Shown: positions 1 to 14,703 of the stretch, in pieces
How the letters are laid out: the number at the start of each line of letters is the position of its first letter
Position numbering within the stretch: the first letter of the stretch is position 1
DNA from: Vanilla planifolia
Taxonomy: Eukaryota > Streptophyta > Magnoliopsida > Asparagales > Orchidaceae
Direction: 5' to 3'
NCBI GenBank assembly: GCA_023846275.1
Contig: JAIUJO010000071.1
Location: forward strand, 617,671-681,670
Length of the DNA: 64,000 bases
Notes under the pieces: model-generated
What the model was told of the DNA's origin: nothing
The model's database searches: none
Seen by the model: the letters and a program-made list of their open reading frames with translations, nothing else
Translations under genes and position numbers: made by a program

Positions 1-3000
1 CATGTGTGTGTTTGCGTGTATGCATGTGCATGCGTTTAAGTATGCATGAGTGTGTATGCATGCACATGTATGTGTGTGAGTGTGCTTGTGCATGTGTGCA
101 CATGTGTGTGCACGTGAAAATAAATGGGTAAGTGTGAGTGAATATGTGAGTGTGTGTACAGGTGTATGCATGTGTGTGAGGGCCTATGTTTGTTCTTGCA
201 TGTACACTCGTGAATGTGCATTTGTGTGAGTGCATTCTTGTGTATGTGTGCTTATGTGGGTGCATGTGACATGGCTGCATATATGCAAGAATGTTTATGT
301 GTATATGTGTATGTGTGCCTGTATGAGTGTGTGTGCATGTGCATGCATATGCATTTGTGCATGTTTAGGTGTGTGTGTGTGTATATGTATGTTGGTGCAT
401 GTGGTTGTGTACACGCATACATGCATACATATGTGATTGCACATTGTGTAGGTGTATGTGTGCATTCAGTTGTGTGGGTGTGCATGTGTGTGTCTGTATG
501 TGTGTTTATGTGTGTGCATTTGAGTTCATTTTTGTGCACATTAGATTTTGTTCATATGTGTGCGTATGTGTGCATATCTATGTTTGTGTGTATGGGTATG
601 TGTTTGTGCATATTTGTGATTGTATGTGTGTGTGTGGGCATGTAGGTGTGCATGTATGACTATGTAAATGTGTGTGTGTGTGTATATAGATGTGCATGTG
701 CCTGTGCATGCAAGTGCATATGTGTACATGTCTATATATGTATGTGCATGTGTGTATTCTTATGTTCCTATGTGTGTATGCATGTTTATGCGTGCATATG
801 CATTAGTGTGTGGTTTGTGTAGGTTGGTTCATGTGCATATATTTTTGTATGTGTGCAAGTGTGCTTGTGAGTATGTGTGTCTACTTGCATGTATGGGTGG
901 ATGTATGCATTTGTTTATTTATACAAGCATTTGCATGCATGTGTTCATACATAAGTGTGTGTGTGTGTGTGATTAAGGGTGTGAGTTTGTATGCATGCAT
1001 GTGTCTGCTCAAGCATGAGTTTGTGTGAGATTGTCAGCATGTATGCTTGTGCATGCATTCACATGTGTGTGTGTGTGTCGTTGTGTGAGTGTGTGCATGT
1101 GTGTCAATATATGCGTGGATGTATGTCTGTGTGCACTTGCATGTAGTTGTTTGGGTGTTATGCATGAACATGTGTGCATTTGTGTTGATGTGGGTATGTG
1201 GCTATGTGATCATGTGCATTCATGTGTGTGTGCACAGTGTGATGTATGTGTGTTTGGTTTGTGCACATGTGCATGTGCATGTACATGTGTGTACTTATTG
1301 GTGTATATGTGTGTGAGTGTGTGTGTCTTTGTGGCTATGTGCTTGAGTGTGTGTATATGTGTGTGTGTGTGAGTCTATGTGCTTGTGCATGTGTGCATCT
1401 ATGTGTGTGTGTGTGCGTGTGTTTGCGTGTTTGCATGTGCGTGTGTTTGCGTATGTGTACACATGCATGTGTATAAGAGTGCATGTATGGGTGTGTGTGT
1501 TTGTAAGTGTCATGCATGTGAATGTTCATATATGTATATGTGTGTTATTGCATGGTATGTGCGTGTTTCTATTTGTGTACATGATTGTATATTTGTATGT
1601 AAGCTTAAGCGTCTGTGCACACAAGAATGTGTGTGCTTGTGTGCATGTGTGTGTGTTCATCTATGTGTATGTATGTGTGATAGTGCATAGGCATGTATTT
1701 GTGTATGTCTGTACTCATGTTTGCCTATATATGTTCTTGTGTGTTCATGTTTGTGCATGTGTGTGCTTCTTCATGTTGTGCATGCATTTGTACATGCGAT
1801 GCATTCATGTATGTGTGTGTGTTTATGTGTATGAATATGTGTGTGTAATAGTGCATGTGTGTATGTTTGTAGGCTCATGCATTTGTCTATGTAGGTGTGC
1901 GGGTTTGTGTGCATGCTTGTGTGCATTTATATGTATTTACGAGTGTGTGTATGTTGCTATGCATGCATGTGTATATGTTTGTGTATTTATACAAGCATGT
2001 GTGTGTGTCAGTGTATGTGTGGGCATTTGTGCCTGTATGTATGTGTGCATTTGTGTGTGTTATTGATTATGTATGTTTGCATGCAGGTGTGCTTGTATAT
2101 GCATTTATATGTGTGTGTGCATGTGCATGATGCATATTTGTGCAAGTTTGACTACATATGTACGTGTGTGTGCATGTGTGCTTGAGCGATAGTGTGTGTG
2201 CATGTGAGTGTGCATGTGTGTGTACTTGTGCGGTCACGTGTCCTTGCAAGTCCTTATTTATGTGTGTGTGCCTATGTGTGTGTGTTTGTATATCCATTAA
2301 TGTGCACATGTGAGTATGTGTTTGTAAGTGGGCGTTTTGTATGTGCATGTTTGTGTCTACTTGTACCTGTATGTTTGTGTGTATGTTTTTTTTGTATATG
2401 TGTGTACTTATGTGTATGCATTCCTATGTGTGTGTGTGGGTTGTGTGTAAATATTTTTGTTCATGTGTTTGTGCATGTGTGCAAAATTGTGCCTATGTGT
2501 GGGTTTGATTATGTGTATATGTGTTTGTGTGTGCATGCATGCATGTGTATGTGTGTGTGATCATGTGTGTGCATGTGCATGTTTTTTTTTGTGTGCGAGT
2601 GCATTTTTGCATGCATGTCTGTATCTGTATGTGTCCATTAGTACTTATGTCTATGCAGGTGTGTATGCACGTTTGTGTGTGGGCATAAGGGCACATGTTT
2701 GTGTATGTCTACATGTTTGCATGCATTTTTGTGTTTGTGAGTTTGTGCATGTGTTGTTTCTTCTATGAGTGTTTTTGTGCCTAAGTGAATGCATGTGTGT
2801 GGGTGCAAGTTTATGTGAGCATGTATGTATGTGTGTATGTGTGGATTTGTTTGTGTGTGTGTGTTTGCAAGCATACAAGTGTGTGTCCATGTGTGTATGT
2901 GCATGTGTGTGTGTGCATGCATGTAAGTGTGTGCATTTGTGTGCATATGTGTGTGTTTCCTTATTTGTGTGCATGTGTGAATGTTTGTGTCTGTGCATGT

Positions 3001-6000
3001 GTGTATGACTCTGTGTGTGCATGCAAGTGTGTATATTTGTGTGTACATGTGCTTATGTATTTATGATTTTTTGTTTGTCTATATATGTGTGCATGTGCAT
3101 GCTTGTTTGCTTGTGTTCTTATGCATGTGCATGTGTGCACATATTTGTATGGGTGTGCGTACATAAACACACATGCACTTGTTCTTATGCATGTGCATGT
3201 GTGCACATCTTATGTCTGTGCATGTGTGTATGACTCTATGTGGGAGCTAGTGCATTTGTGTTCTTATAAGCTTGTATGCAGGCATGTGCATGTATATGTG
3301 TGTTTGTGTGCTCGTGTTTGTGCATTTGTTTTTGTGAATGGTGTGTGCTTATGTGGTTGTGTGTGTATGTTAGTGTGTGTGGTATGGATATGGGTCTATG
3401 TGTGTTCTTCCATGTCTATGTGTGTGTATATGCATGTTTTTTGTGTAAGTGGGTATGTGTCTGCATGTGTTCATGAGTTTGTGTTCATATGAGTGCAAGT
3501 GTGTGTACGTGTGTGTGCATGCTAATGTGTGCTTGTGCTTGTCTATTTATGTATGCATTTGTTTGTGCATGTCTTCATGTGTATATGTGTGTTCATGTGT
3601 GCATGCATGCGTGCATATATATGTGTTTATGCATGCATATATATGCATGTGAATGCATATGTATGTGGTTGTGTGTGTGTGCATGCATGCATGCATGCAT
3701 GTGTGTGCCTATATGTTCTTGCGTGTGATTTTATATGCCTATGTGTGGGTGTGTTTTTTTGAGTGTGTGCACATATATGCCTATGCATGTACTTGATTCT
3801 AAATTTGTGTGTGTGTGTATGCATAATGGTGAGGATGTGTGTTCTTGTGTTTGTGTGTTTGTAAGATTGTGTGTTAGTGCGTGCAAGTTTATATGTGTGC
3901 ATGTGTGATTGTGTGTGCATATGTCAATGTAGGTGTGCTAGTACAAGCATGTGCATCTATGCTTGTGCATGCATGTGTGCATGTGTGTGTGTGAGTGTGT
4001 GCGAGTGTGTGTGTCAGTGTGTTTGTTTTTGTGCATGTATGTGTATGTGTGTGATTGCATGTGTATGTGAGTTTCTTTGCATGCGAATGTTCGTGTGTGT
4101 GTGCACGTGCATATCTGTGCATGTGTTCTTGTGTGCGTATATGGGTCTGGTTGTATTCCTGTGCAAGTGTAAATAAACAATGTTTGTGTATGTGTGTAGT
4201 TGTTTGTGTATGTTAATGTGTGCATGTGTGAATATGTGTGTGTGTGCATTAAATTTTTAGTGTAAGTGTGTACGAGTGTGTATATGTTTTATTTGTGCAT
4301 GTGTGGGGATAATTGTGTGCATGAATGTGCATTCTTATGGCATGTGTATGTGTGAGTGCTTATGCATGTGGGTGTTTGCATGTCTATATGTTCATGTGTG
4401 CACGTGAGTGTGTGTATGTGTGAGTTGTTGAATATGCATGTTCACACTTTTTTGCATTCGTGTGTGTGTGTGTGTGTATTTACACGTATGTGTGCATGTC
4501 TATGTGCACATGCATCTTTATGTTTTCACATTTGTGCGTGTGTGTGCATCGGTGCATGTGTCATGTGTGCATGCATGAGCATGTGTGTGTTTGCTCATTT
4601 GTGCATGTGTGTATGCGTGTTCATGCATGAGTGTGTGTATGTTTATGTAGATGTTTGTGTTTGTATGCATGTGCATGCATATGTTTGTGTGTGTGTGCAT
4701 ATGTGCATGCTTGCACATTTGCATATGAGCGTGTGCATGTGTGTGGTTGTGTGTGCATGTTTGTACATATCCTTTTTAGAGTGTACCATGTGTGCTTGTG
4801 CTTGAGTACACCTGTGTGCATGGGTGCATGTCAGTTTGTGTGCTTACATGTTTGTATATGTGCACATGTGTGGGTGTGTGTATTTGTGTGTGTGTGTGTG
4901 TGCATATATGTGGGTGCATGTGTATGTGCCTTCATGTTTTCATGTGAGTCTATGCATGTGCTTGTGAATGCATGTTCAATGGAATGTGTGTTATGCATTT
5001 GTATGTGTGTGTGCATAGGTGCATGCATGTGTTTATGTATGTATGTAAGTGTGTATGTGCATGTGCATGAGTATGTATGAGTGCACTAGTGTGTGTGCAT
5101 GTGTGCATGTGTATGTGTACATGGGCATGTGTCTATGCATGTGAGTGTGTATTTGTATGCATGTGTTTCTATGTGCATGAATGAGAGTGTAGATGTGTGT
5201 GTGTGTGCATGTGGGTTTGCATGTATTCTTTCATGTATGTGTATGTGTTTATGTGTGCATGTGTGTTTTTGTGTTCTTGTGCATATCTATTTGTGTGTAC
5301 ATATGTGTGTATGCATGCTCGTGTGTGTCAAAGCATTTGGGCTTGTGGACATGCACGTGTGTTTCTGTGTGTGTGCATCCACGTGCATGCGTACAAGTAT
5401 GTATGTGTGTGTTTATGTATAAGTGCATGGGTATGTGTGTGTGTGTGGGTATTTGAGGGTGAAGATCTATGTGAATGGCTATGCATATGCTTGTGCGTAT
5501 GTGTGTGTGTGTGCTTACTTGTGTGTGCATGTGTCCATGAGTGTGTATGTGTGTGCATGTCTATGTGTTTGTGAGTGTGCATTTGTGCATGAGCTTGTGT
5601 GACTGCATCTCTGTCATGGTGTCTATGCGTGCATGTGTACGTATCTATGTGAATGCATGCACATGTGAGAATTAATATGTGTGGGTGTGTGCAAGTGTGT
5701 GCTTGTCTGTGTCTATGTGCATGAAAGCACATGTGTGTGTGTGTTTTGGTGCACATGATTGTGTGTATCTTTGTGTGGGTGTGCATTTGTACATGTATAA
5801 GTGCATTTCTTCATGCACATGCGTCTGCCCAAATGGGTGCTTGTGTGTGTGTGTGCATATGTTTTTGGATAGTTTTGTGTATGCATGTATATATCCATGT
5901 AGCTTTATGTACATGTGTGCTTGTGCATCTATATGTGATTTCATATATGTGCATGTATATGCATGTGTCTGTTTGCATGAGTATTTAGAGATGTGTGTGT

Positions 6001-9000
6001 GTGAGTACATTTTTGTAAGCGTGTCTGTGTGTAGGTATTTGTGTGTGTGTGTGTGCATGAGCATGAATGCATGTGTTGGCGTGCATAGATGGCACATGGG
6101 CATATTTTTGTGTGTTCATGAGTGTGTTGGTGTGCTCATGTGCATGTGTACATGTGTATGGTAGTGGATGTGTGTGTGCCTATGTATGTGTGTACATGTG
6201 TGTGCAAATGATGATGTGTGCATTCATGGGTGTCCATTTATGTGCGTGTGTGCTAGTGTACATGCTTGTGTTTGTACTTATGTGTGTGTGTGTGTGTGTG
6301 CATACTTGTCTAGATATGTGTTCATTTTTGTGTGCTCATGTATGTACGTGTGCATGTGTTTTGTTTGTAGAAATATGTGTGTATGTTCTTTTATGTGTTT
6401 GTGCACACATATGCATGAGCTTGTGTGCATTAGAGAGCATGTGTGCATATGTTGTTGTGTGTATATGTGCATGTAGGCATTCTAGTATGTGTGGGTTTAT
6501 GAGTGCATGCATTTGTGTGCATGTGCATGTGGGTGTATGTGTGCATGTGTGCATTCATAAATGTGTGTGTGTACATAACTATGTTTGTTTGCATGTGTGT
6601 TTGTTCATGGTTGTATGTGTGCATGTGCATCATTATGTGCATGTTGCCTATGTGCAATGCATGTGTATGTGTGGGTGTCTTTGTATGTAGCTATGCATCG
6701 GTGTTTGTGTACGTTTGTGTGTGTTTGTTTTATACGAGTGTGTGTGCATGGCCATGTGCACGTGTATTTGCACGTGTGTTTGTATATATACGTGTATTTG
6801 TGCATGTGTGTACCTATGTGTACTAGTGTTTACAAGTTGTATATGTGTGACTGTGTGCTTGTGCAAGCCTATTTTTTGTGCATGTCTATGTGCATGTGTG
6901 TGTGTGTTTGTGCTTTTTTGCTTGTCTATATGTTTATGCATGTGTGTGCATGTTTTCTTATGTGTGTGTATACACATATGTGTTCATGTGTGTGTTTATG
7001 TGCATGTGTGCATTTGCACATTGTGTTTGTTGTGTGTGTATGTGTGTGTGTCTATATGTTCATTTATGCTTTTATGCATGCATGTAAGCATGTTAGTGCA
7101 TGTGTATTGAGTGAGTGTGTGTGCATGCATGTTCTTGAGTGCATGCATATGATTATGTGATTGTAATTTTGTGTGTGTGTGTGTGTATGATTTTGTGTTT
7201 TTATATGTGTGTACATGTTTGTGTGTGTGTGTGCATGCATGTCTATGTGCATGAGAGTGTTCATGTGCATGCATGTACAAGAGTGCTTATGTGTGCGTGT
7301 ATGTGTGCCTTTGCATGTGCATGTGAGTATGTGTGTGTGTTTGCTTGAGCTTGTGCATCTAGCTATATGGATTCACATGTGTGTGTGCATCTGTGTGTGC
7401 ATGCTTGCTTGTGATTGTGTGTGTGGGCATTGGCAAGCATAATAAACATGGGTGTGCATGTGTGTGCATGTTTATGCATGTGTATCTATGTGTGAGAGTG
7501 TGTATGTGTGTGTGTGTGTGTGCTTGTGTGTATATGTGTATGTGCATGTGTGCTTTTCTGTGTGTGTATCTATGTCTTTCTATGTGTGCATATGTGCATG
7601 TGGTTGTACATGTGTGTGTGTGCATGTATTTGTTGGTGTGGGTGTGATGGTGTATGTGTGGTTTTGTATGTGTGTGCATTTATGTGCATGTGTGTGTGTG
7701 TGTGTGTGTGCATAAGCATGAGTGCCTATGGGTGTGCAAGTGTGTACCTATGCATGTACATGTGTGTCTGTGCATGAGGGTGTGCGTGTGTTCATTTGTG
7801 TGGATGTGTGTGTGTGTGTATTTGAGCATATGGATGTGTATGTTTGTGTGTGCATGTGTGCATATTTGTATGTATGTGTGTGGGTGCGTATGTGCTTACT
7901 TGCATGTATGTGTGTGTATTTGTGCATCCATTAGTGAGTAAGTGTGTGTGTACTTGCACACACATGCTGGCATGTACTTGGGTTCATGTGTGTGTACTTA
8001 TGCATCTATTTTTATGTAGTGTGTATTATGCATCCATGTGTGTGTGCACGTGTTCTTACATGTGTGCATGTGCCTACATGTGTGTGCACGATTATGTGCA
8101 GGCATGTTTGTGTGTTTGCATGTGTTTGTGTGTGTGCTTTTGTGTGCATGTTCATGTTTGTATGTGCATATTTGTGTAGGTGTGTGGTTATGTATATGTG
8201 TACAAGTGTGTGTATGGCTGTATGCATGCAGATGTTCAAGTGTGTGAATCTGTGTATGATCATGTGTGGGGGTGAGGGGGTGTATGTGTGGGTGTCTATG
8301 CATCTGTCTTTGTGTGTGCATACATTCACATGTGTGTGTATGGGTGCATGCATGCATGCGTGTGTGTATGTGTTCTACAATGTGTGGGTTCCTGTATGTG
8401 TGTATACAAACAAATTCATGTGTGTATAAGTGCACACATATATGGGTATGTGTATGTTAGTGTGTATGCACATGCATGCACATGTTTGTGTTTGTGGGTT
8501 CATGCATGTGTGTGTGTGTTATGATGTGTGAGTTTGTATGCGTGCATGCAGAGAAATCAGTGTATGTTGATGCACATGTGCGTGTGCATGTGTCGGTGCA
8601 AGTGTGTATGCATGTATGTGTGTTTTTGTGTGTATGTATATATATGTTTGTATGTGTGCATATGGTTGTGTATGTCCATGTCAAGTTGTGTGTATCTATG
8701 TGTCTATGTGTAAACATGTACTTGTGTACATTTATGCATGCATGTCTGTGTGTACAAGTGTGTGTGTGTGTGTGTGTGCATGTTTATATTTTTGTGCATG
8801 TGTTTGCATAAGCAAGTGTGAAAATGTTTATTTATATGATTATGTGTGTATGTGTGTGCATATGTGCATGTTCAAGGGTTTTCTTGCATGTGTTTGTGAA
8901 TGTGTTTTTGTGCTTATTCATGTGTGTGCATAGGTGCATGCATAGTTATGTGAATGTGTGACTATTGGTGTGTATTTATGTTGGTGTGTGGATGTGTGCA

Positions 9001-9430
9001 TACATGTGTGTATGTGCATGTGTGCTTCAGCAAGTCTGTATTTTTGCAAATATGTCTATGCATATGTGCATGATATTATATGTGTGTGTGTGTTCATGTG
9101 TGGTTTTATATGTGCATGTGCACGAGCATGTTTTCATGTGTCTGTGTGCATGAGCATATGTGTGTTTGCCTTCATGTGTGCATGTATATGCACATGCGAG
9201 TGTGCATGTTGTTTGTGTGTAAGGGTGTGCATACGTGTGTGTGCATTTGTACATACGTGCGGGCAAGCAAGTGTTTGTTCATGCATGTAAGTTATCCTTG
9301 TGTTTATGCACGCATTTGTGCATATGTGTATGAGTTCCTGCACATGAATGCACAAGGTTTTTACTTGTGTGTACGAGTGTGTGTGCATCCATATGTGCAT
9401 GTTTATGTGCATATGAGTGTGTGAGAGCGC
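1..9430 (+). repeat. Degenerate TG-rich (alternating pyrimidine-purine) array, block 1
   Basis: This block is continuous low-complexity sequence built from TG, CA, TA and rare CG steps on the + strand, with recurring words such as TGTGTGCATGTG and ATGCATG. Nearly every dinucleotide is pyrimidine then purine, in register, broken by short phase slips such as TTT, GTTT or AAG. I found no unique island, tRNA, splice-like gene structure or transposon in it. Frames that stay open for 60-240 codons encode only Cys, Val, Met, His and Tyr strings dictated by the repeat. The block ends near 9430, where the + strand changes to CA-rich words. It continues off the left edge of the window. It is best described as a satellite-like or expanded compound microsatellite array, and the block identity is read directly from the sequence. 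Confidence 0.93.
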
Positions 9431-12400
9431 ATAAACACTCTTACACATGCACTTGTACACACACATGCACTCTCAACAAATACACACATATGTACACTTA
9501 TGCACATGTACAAGCATGCACACTCTCACACAAATGTGCACACACATGGGTACGTAGACATACACATATGCACAAACATAGCTATACAAATACACATACA
9601 CATACACATACACACATATTCATGAATGAAAATACATACAAACATGCCACCCATATAGACAAATGCTCATAGGCATACACACACATATGCATGTACACAC
9701 ATGCATAATCACACACACGTGCACATATGCATACATGTGCATACACAGACACATGCACACATTGGCACACACAGAAATACACGCATGCAAACATGCATGC
9801 ATGTGCACACAAACTTTTGCAATCATGCATGTAGATATTCACACCTACACGTATATGCACACAAAACTATGCATGCACACACATGCATAAACAAAAAAAA
9901 TGCAAACACATGCATGCACACAAAGGCACATATACATGCCCTTGAACACACATGTACATACACTTACACAACACACACACACACACACACAAATGCACAC
10001 ACAAAATACAAACATGTGATGCATACATACACACATGCAAACACATACACCCAATCACACATGTGCACATGAACAAATAGATGCACGTATATATGCACAC
10101 ATCACATTGGCACATGCATGCACGCACACACCCACAAACTTAGAAGCACACACACACATGCGCGTATACACTCACACAATTGCAACACACTTATATGCTC
10201 ATATAACAACGCACACAAATACACACACAATAACATGCACACAAATTCACACATGCACACATCTATACACACATACACACACATGAGAACACAGACACAC
10301 TGAAGCACATGCACATGTAGACACACACACATGCATGTACACACAGATATGCATAGATGCATGCACATACACATATAATAGAACACACGCACAAGCAATC
10401 ACTAGCAAACATACACACACGTGTGCACAAAAATATGTGCTTACACACACTCACTCACTCCCACACATACACATGCACAAACATGCATACACATAAGTAA
10501 ACACCTAACAACACATCCATATAGACACAAACAGTTGCACTCACACATGCATATGCACACACAAGTATGCACATATACACATGGACACTCATACACACAG
10601 ACATGCAAACACGCACACAAACACTCATGTGTAGAAATGCTTGCAAACTTGTATGCACACGCACACACAGATGCATGCACATGCAGAAACACATGTACAA
10701 TCTTGCACAGTAATATGCACACACACACGAACGTACACACATGTGTTCATGTCCACACTCACGTGTGCACACATACACAAACACTGATGCAAACCCACAC
10801 ATATGAACATGCACACTCATGCACCCACACACACACATATATGCATGCATGCACATGTACACACACATGTATGCATGCACATAGGTGCACATGGATACAA
10901 ACACATACACACCATGACACATGCACACCATCACACAAGCACACACATACACACACTTACACATGCACACACACATGCACATGAATGTCGACACAAATAC
11001 ACAAATGTACACATGCATATGCATAGCAACACACATGCACTCAAACCCACATGCCCACAAATGCATAAATACACACGAATAAGAAGACGCACGCATATGC
11101 ACAAGCACACAGGAAAACACATACACAAGTACACATGAACACATGAATATGCACACACTCTCACACCCATATACACACACATGCACACACGCATGAGTCT
11201 GCATACACACATGCACACACACACACCCACTCACATGCATACGTACGTGCACTCAAATTCACATTTGCAAACACACATGCTCACACACATACACATACAC
11301 ACAAACATGCATAAAAACATGCACACATACACACGAATGCATGCACACTAACACACATGCACATAAGCACATATCCACACACATGCACACACACTCATAC
11401 CCATATACACATACACCCACACACAAACACATGCACAAATGCATACACTACAACATGAACAAACACACAAATACACATGCACACACACCCTGACACACAA
11501 ATTCCACATTTGCACAAACATGCGCATGCCACACACATACATACATGCACACACAAGTATACATAAACATACAGGCATGCACACAAATGCACCCATGGAT
11601 GCACAGACACTTATGTACACAAATGCAAGCACATGTAAACACACAAGCACACACATACACATATGCATACACACGACATGCACACCCATAAATAGATACA
11701 TGTAGGAACACACACATGCATCCACATACACACACAATGACACATACAAATGCTTACACATGCACTTGTACACACACACACACATGCACAAACACAAATA
11801 TATATAAAATTATTGACATATACAAGCATGCACACTCACACATAAATATGCACACACACAGGCATGTGCACGTAAACATACACATATGTACAAACACCTA
11901 CACATATGCACCTATATACACTTATGCACAAACACACACATAAACACATGCACATACACTGACACATGCACATGTACACACACAAAAACATGCATGCATA
12001 AGCGCATGTCCACATGCAGGCACATGCATAAAAAAGTAACCATAAGCATGCATGCGCACATATATACGTGTACACACATGCACACACACCCATACACATG
12101 TGTGCCCACACACACAGACACATAGATAAAAAAAAGAACAACTACACTTGCATAAACATTCACATGCATGCACATATATACACATGCACATACACACACA
12201 CATATGCTTATATACACATATGCACATGCACTCGCACAAGCAGATTAGTGTACACAAACACATATACACACACACACACACACACGTGTGTACACATAGG
12301 TATGCTCACATGCACACACACACACACACATACACACACAAACATAAGCACACACATGCCTACACACACGTGCACACACAAACATGCATAAACACATACA

Positions 12401-14667
12401 CATGCACACAAAATTACACATACACACACACATGCACATTCACATGCAGAAAAATATGCACCCACAACCACTCACATGGACACATACGTACATGCATGTG
12501 CACATGTCCACTCACACACACATTGATACAAATGGTTGTATGCACACACATATATATGCACATACACATGCACAAAATCACACATGCCTACACATGCTCA
12601 CAAAAAAATGCATACACACCTATGCACACATGTGCATAAAGCCAAACATAAGCATGCACACACACACCCACAAGGACATAGATTAACTTACTCATTCACA
12701 TAGGTGCACAAACACATGGACACCCACATGCATACACATAACCAGCACACACATGCACACATACCATACACATACACATGCACACACATACCATGCACAT
12801 ACATATGCACACATAAACACAGACACACGTATGCATATGCACAAACTTGCACACATGCACACAGACACACATTTGCAAGCATGTATTTAACAGTACTCAA
12901 ACACATGCCACATGCAGATACATGCATGCACATGCATAAAAATGTAAACATACACACAAGCACACACGCATGCCAATAAGCACAAACACAGAAATATGTG
13001 CACATATGCACATGCACATGCACACACACACATGCATCCATTCATGTACATGCTCAAACACATAGACACATGTACTAATGAGCACATTCACATGCACAAC
13101 ACACACTCACAGGCACACACATTTGAAAACTCACTTACACACAAATGCACATAGACAAGAACACACACACACACATGCATATGCACATGCATGCACACAC
13201 ACACACGAATGTACATGCACATACACACACACATACATACACGTGCACACATAAGTAATCACACACACTCGCACGCACTTGCACACACTCACAAATTCAA
13301 GGACATGCTAAATCATGCACCTACTTCTATGCACACACTCATGAACAAACACACATGCATGCACATATTGACATGTGTAGACACATGCACACATACACAC
13401 ACACACACACGTACACACACAACATATAAACATGGAACCAAACACACCTACCCACATGCACACACTTTCATACACACACACATACACGCACTTTTTTGCA
13501 CACACATAAACACACACACATGCACACACAATTGTAGGAATGCATAGAGGAACTCATATGCACATAACTATTCAAACACAAGCATATACACACAAGTAAA
13601 TCGACAAGCATGAACATAATTGCACACAAACGTGCACGAACACACCTACTCATGCACATGCATGCACACATGCACACGCATAAAAATACCCTTAGATGCT
13701 TGCAAAAACATGCGCACACATGTACAAACACACACACACACACATACATATGCAAGCACACACAGACATGCATAGAAATTTGCACACACATCCACACATA
13801 GATGACCAATAACATAAAAACACACAAGCACATAGACTCACACACACATCCTTAAACACCCCCACACACATATATGTACATGCATGCACTCAAACTCACA
13901 CACCCACAAACATGTCACACACATTTCCATAAAGACCCATGCACACGCATGCACATGAATTCACACAAATAATGTTGCACGTGCACACACACCCACATGC
14001 ATGCACATGAACACACATGCACATGCACGAATGAAAAAAGCACACTCACAAGCACACACATTGTACCCACATACATGCACATACGTATGAACACACCCAT
14101 TTTTGCACACATGTACACACACAAATGTGCCTATGCATAGATACATTCAAACACATGCACCGACATATACACACATAAATGTGCACATAAATATGATTAT
14201 GCACACACACATTTACATATGCTTGCACACATGCACACACAACATCACAAACTCTCTCTCACACACACAAATAGAGACCCAAACATGCACACACAGATGT
14301 AGACACAAACATGCACACATGAACAAAGACATGCATGCACACAAACACACATCTTCTAAAACTTGCACATGTACACACACACACACAAACTTATGCATAT
14401 GCATAAACACACAAACAAGCTCCCACACACCCACTAAGCACACACACACTCAAATGCTCACAAACTCATACATGCTTACACAAAAACACACCCACACACA
14501 TGCCTACACACTCTGATGTATATGCACACACACATACATATGCATGCTCGTGTGCACAAGCACATGCACATGCACACACACACACAAGCAACAATAAGAA
14601 GACATGCACAAACACTCAAACATAGGCACATTGACCCATACACATAAGCACACACACATAAGCACAA

Positions 14668-14703
14668 ACACACATGAACACACACATGAACACACACATG
14701 AAC
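14668..14703. repeat. 12-bp tandem repeat, three perfect copies
   Basis: The unit ACACACATGAAC is repeated three times without a mismatch. It is a local slippage-type expansion within block 2. Confidence 0.85.

Noticed and set aside
9400..9460. A perfect hairpin or palindrome centred on the switch at 9430
   Set aside because: The reverse complement of the left 120 bases does not align with the right side beyond the general CA-rich words. The centre GCGC is too short to matter.
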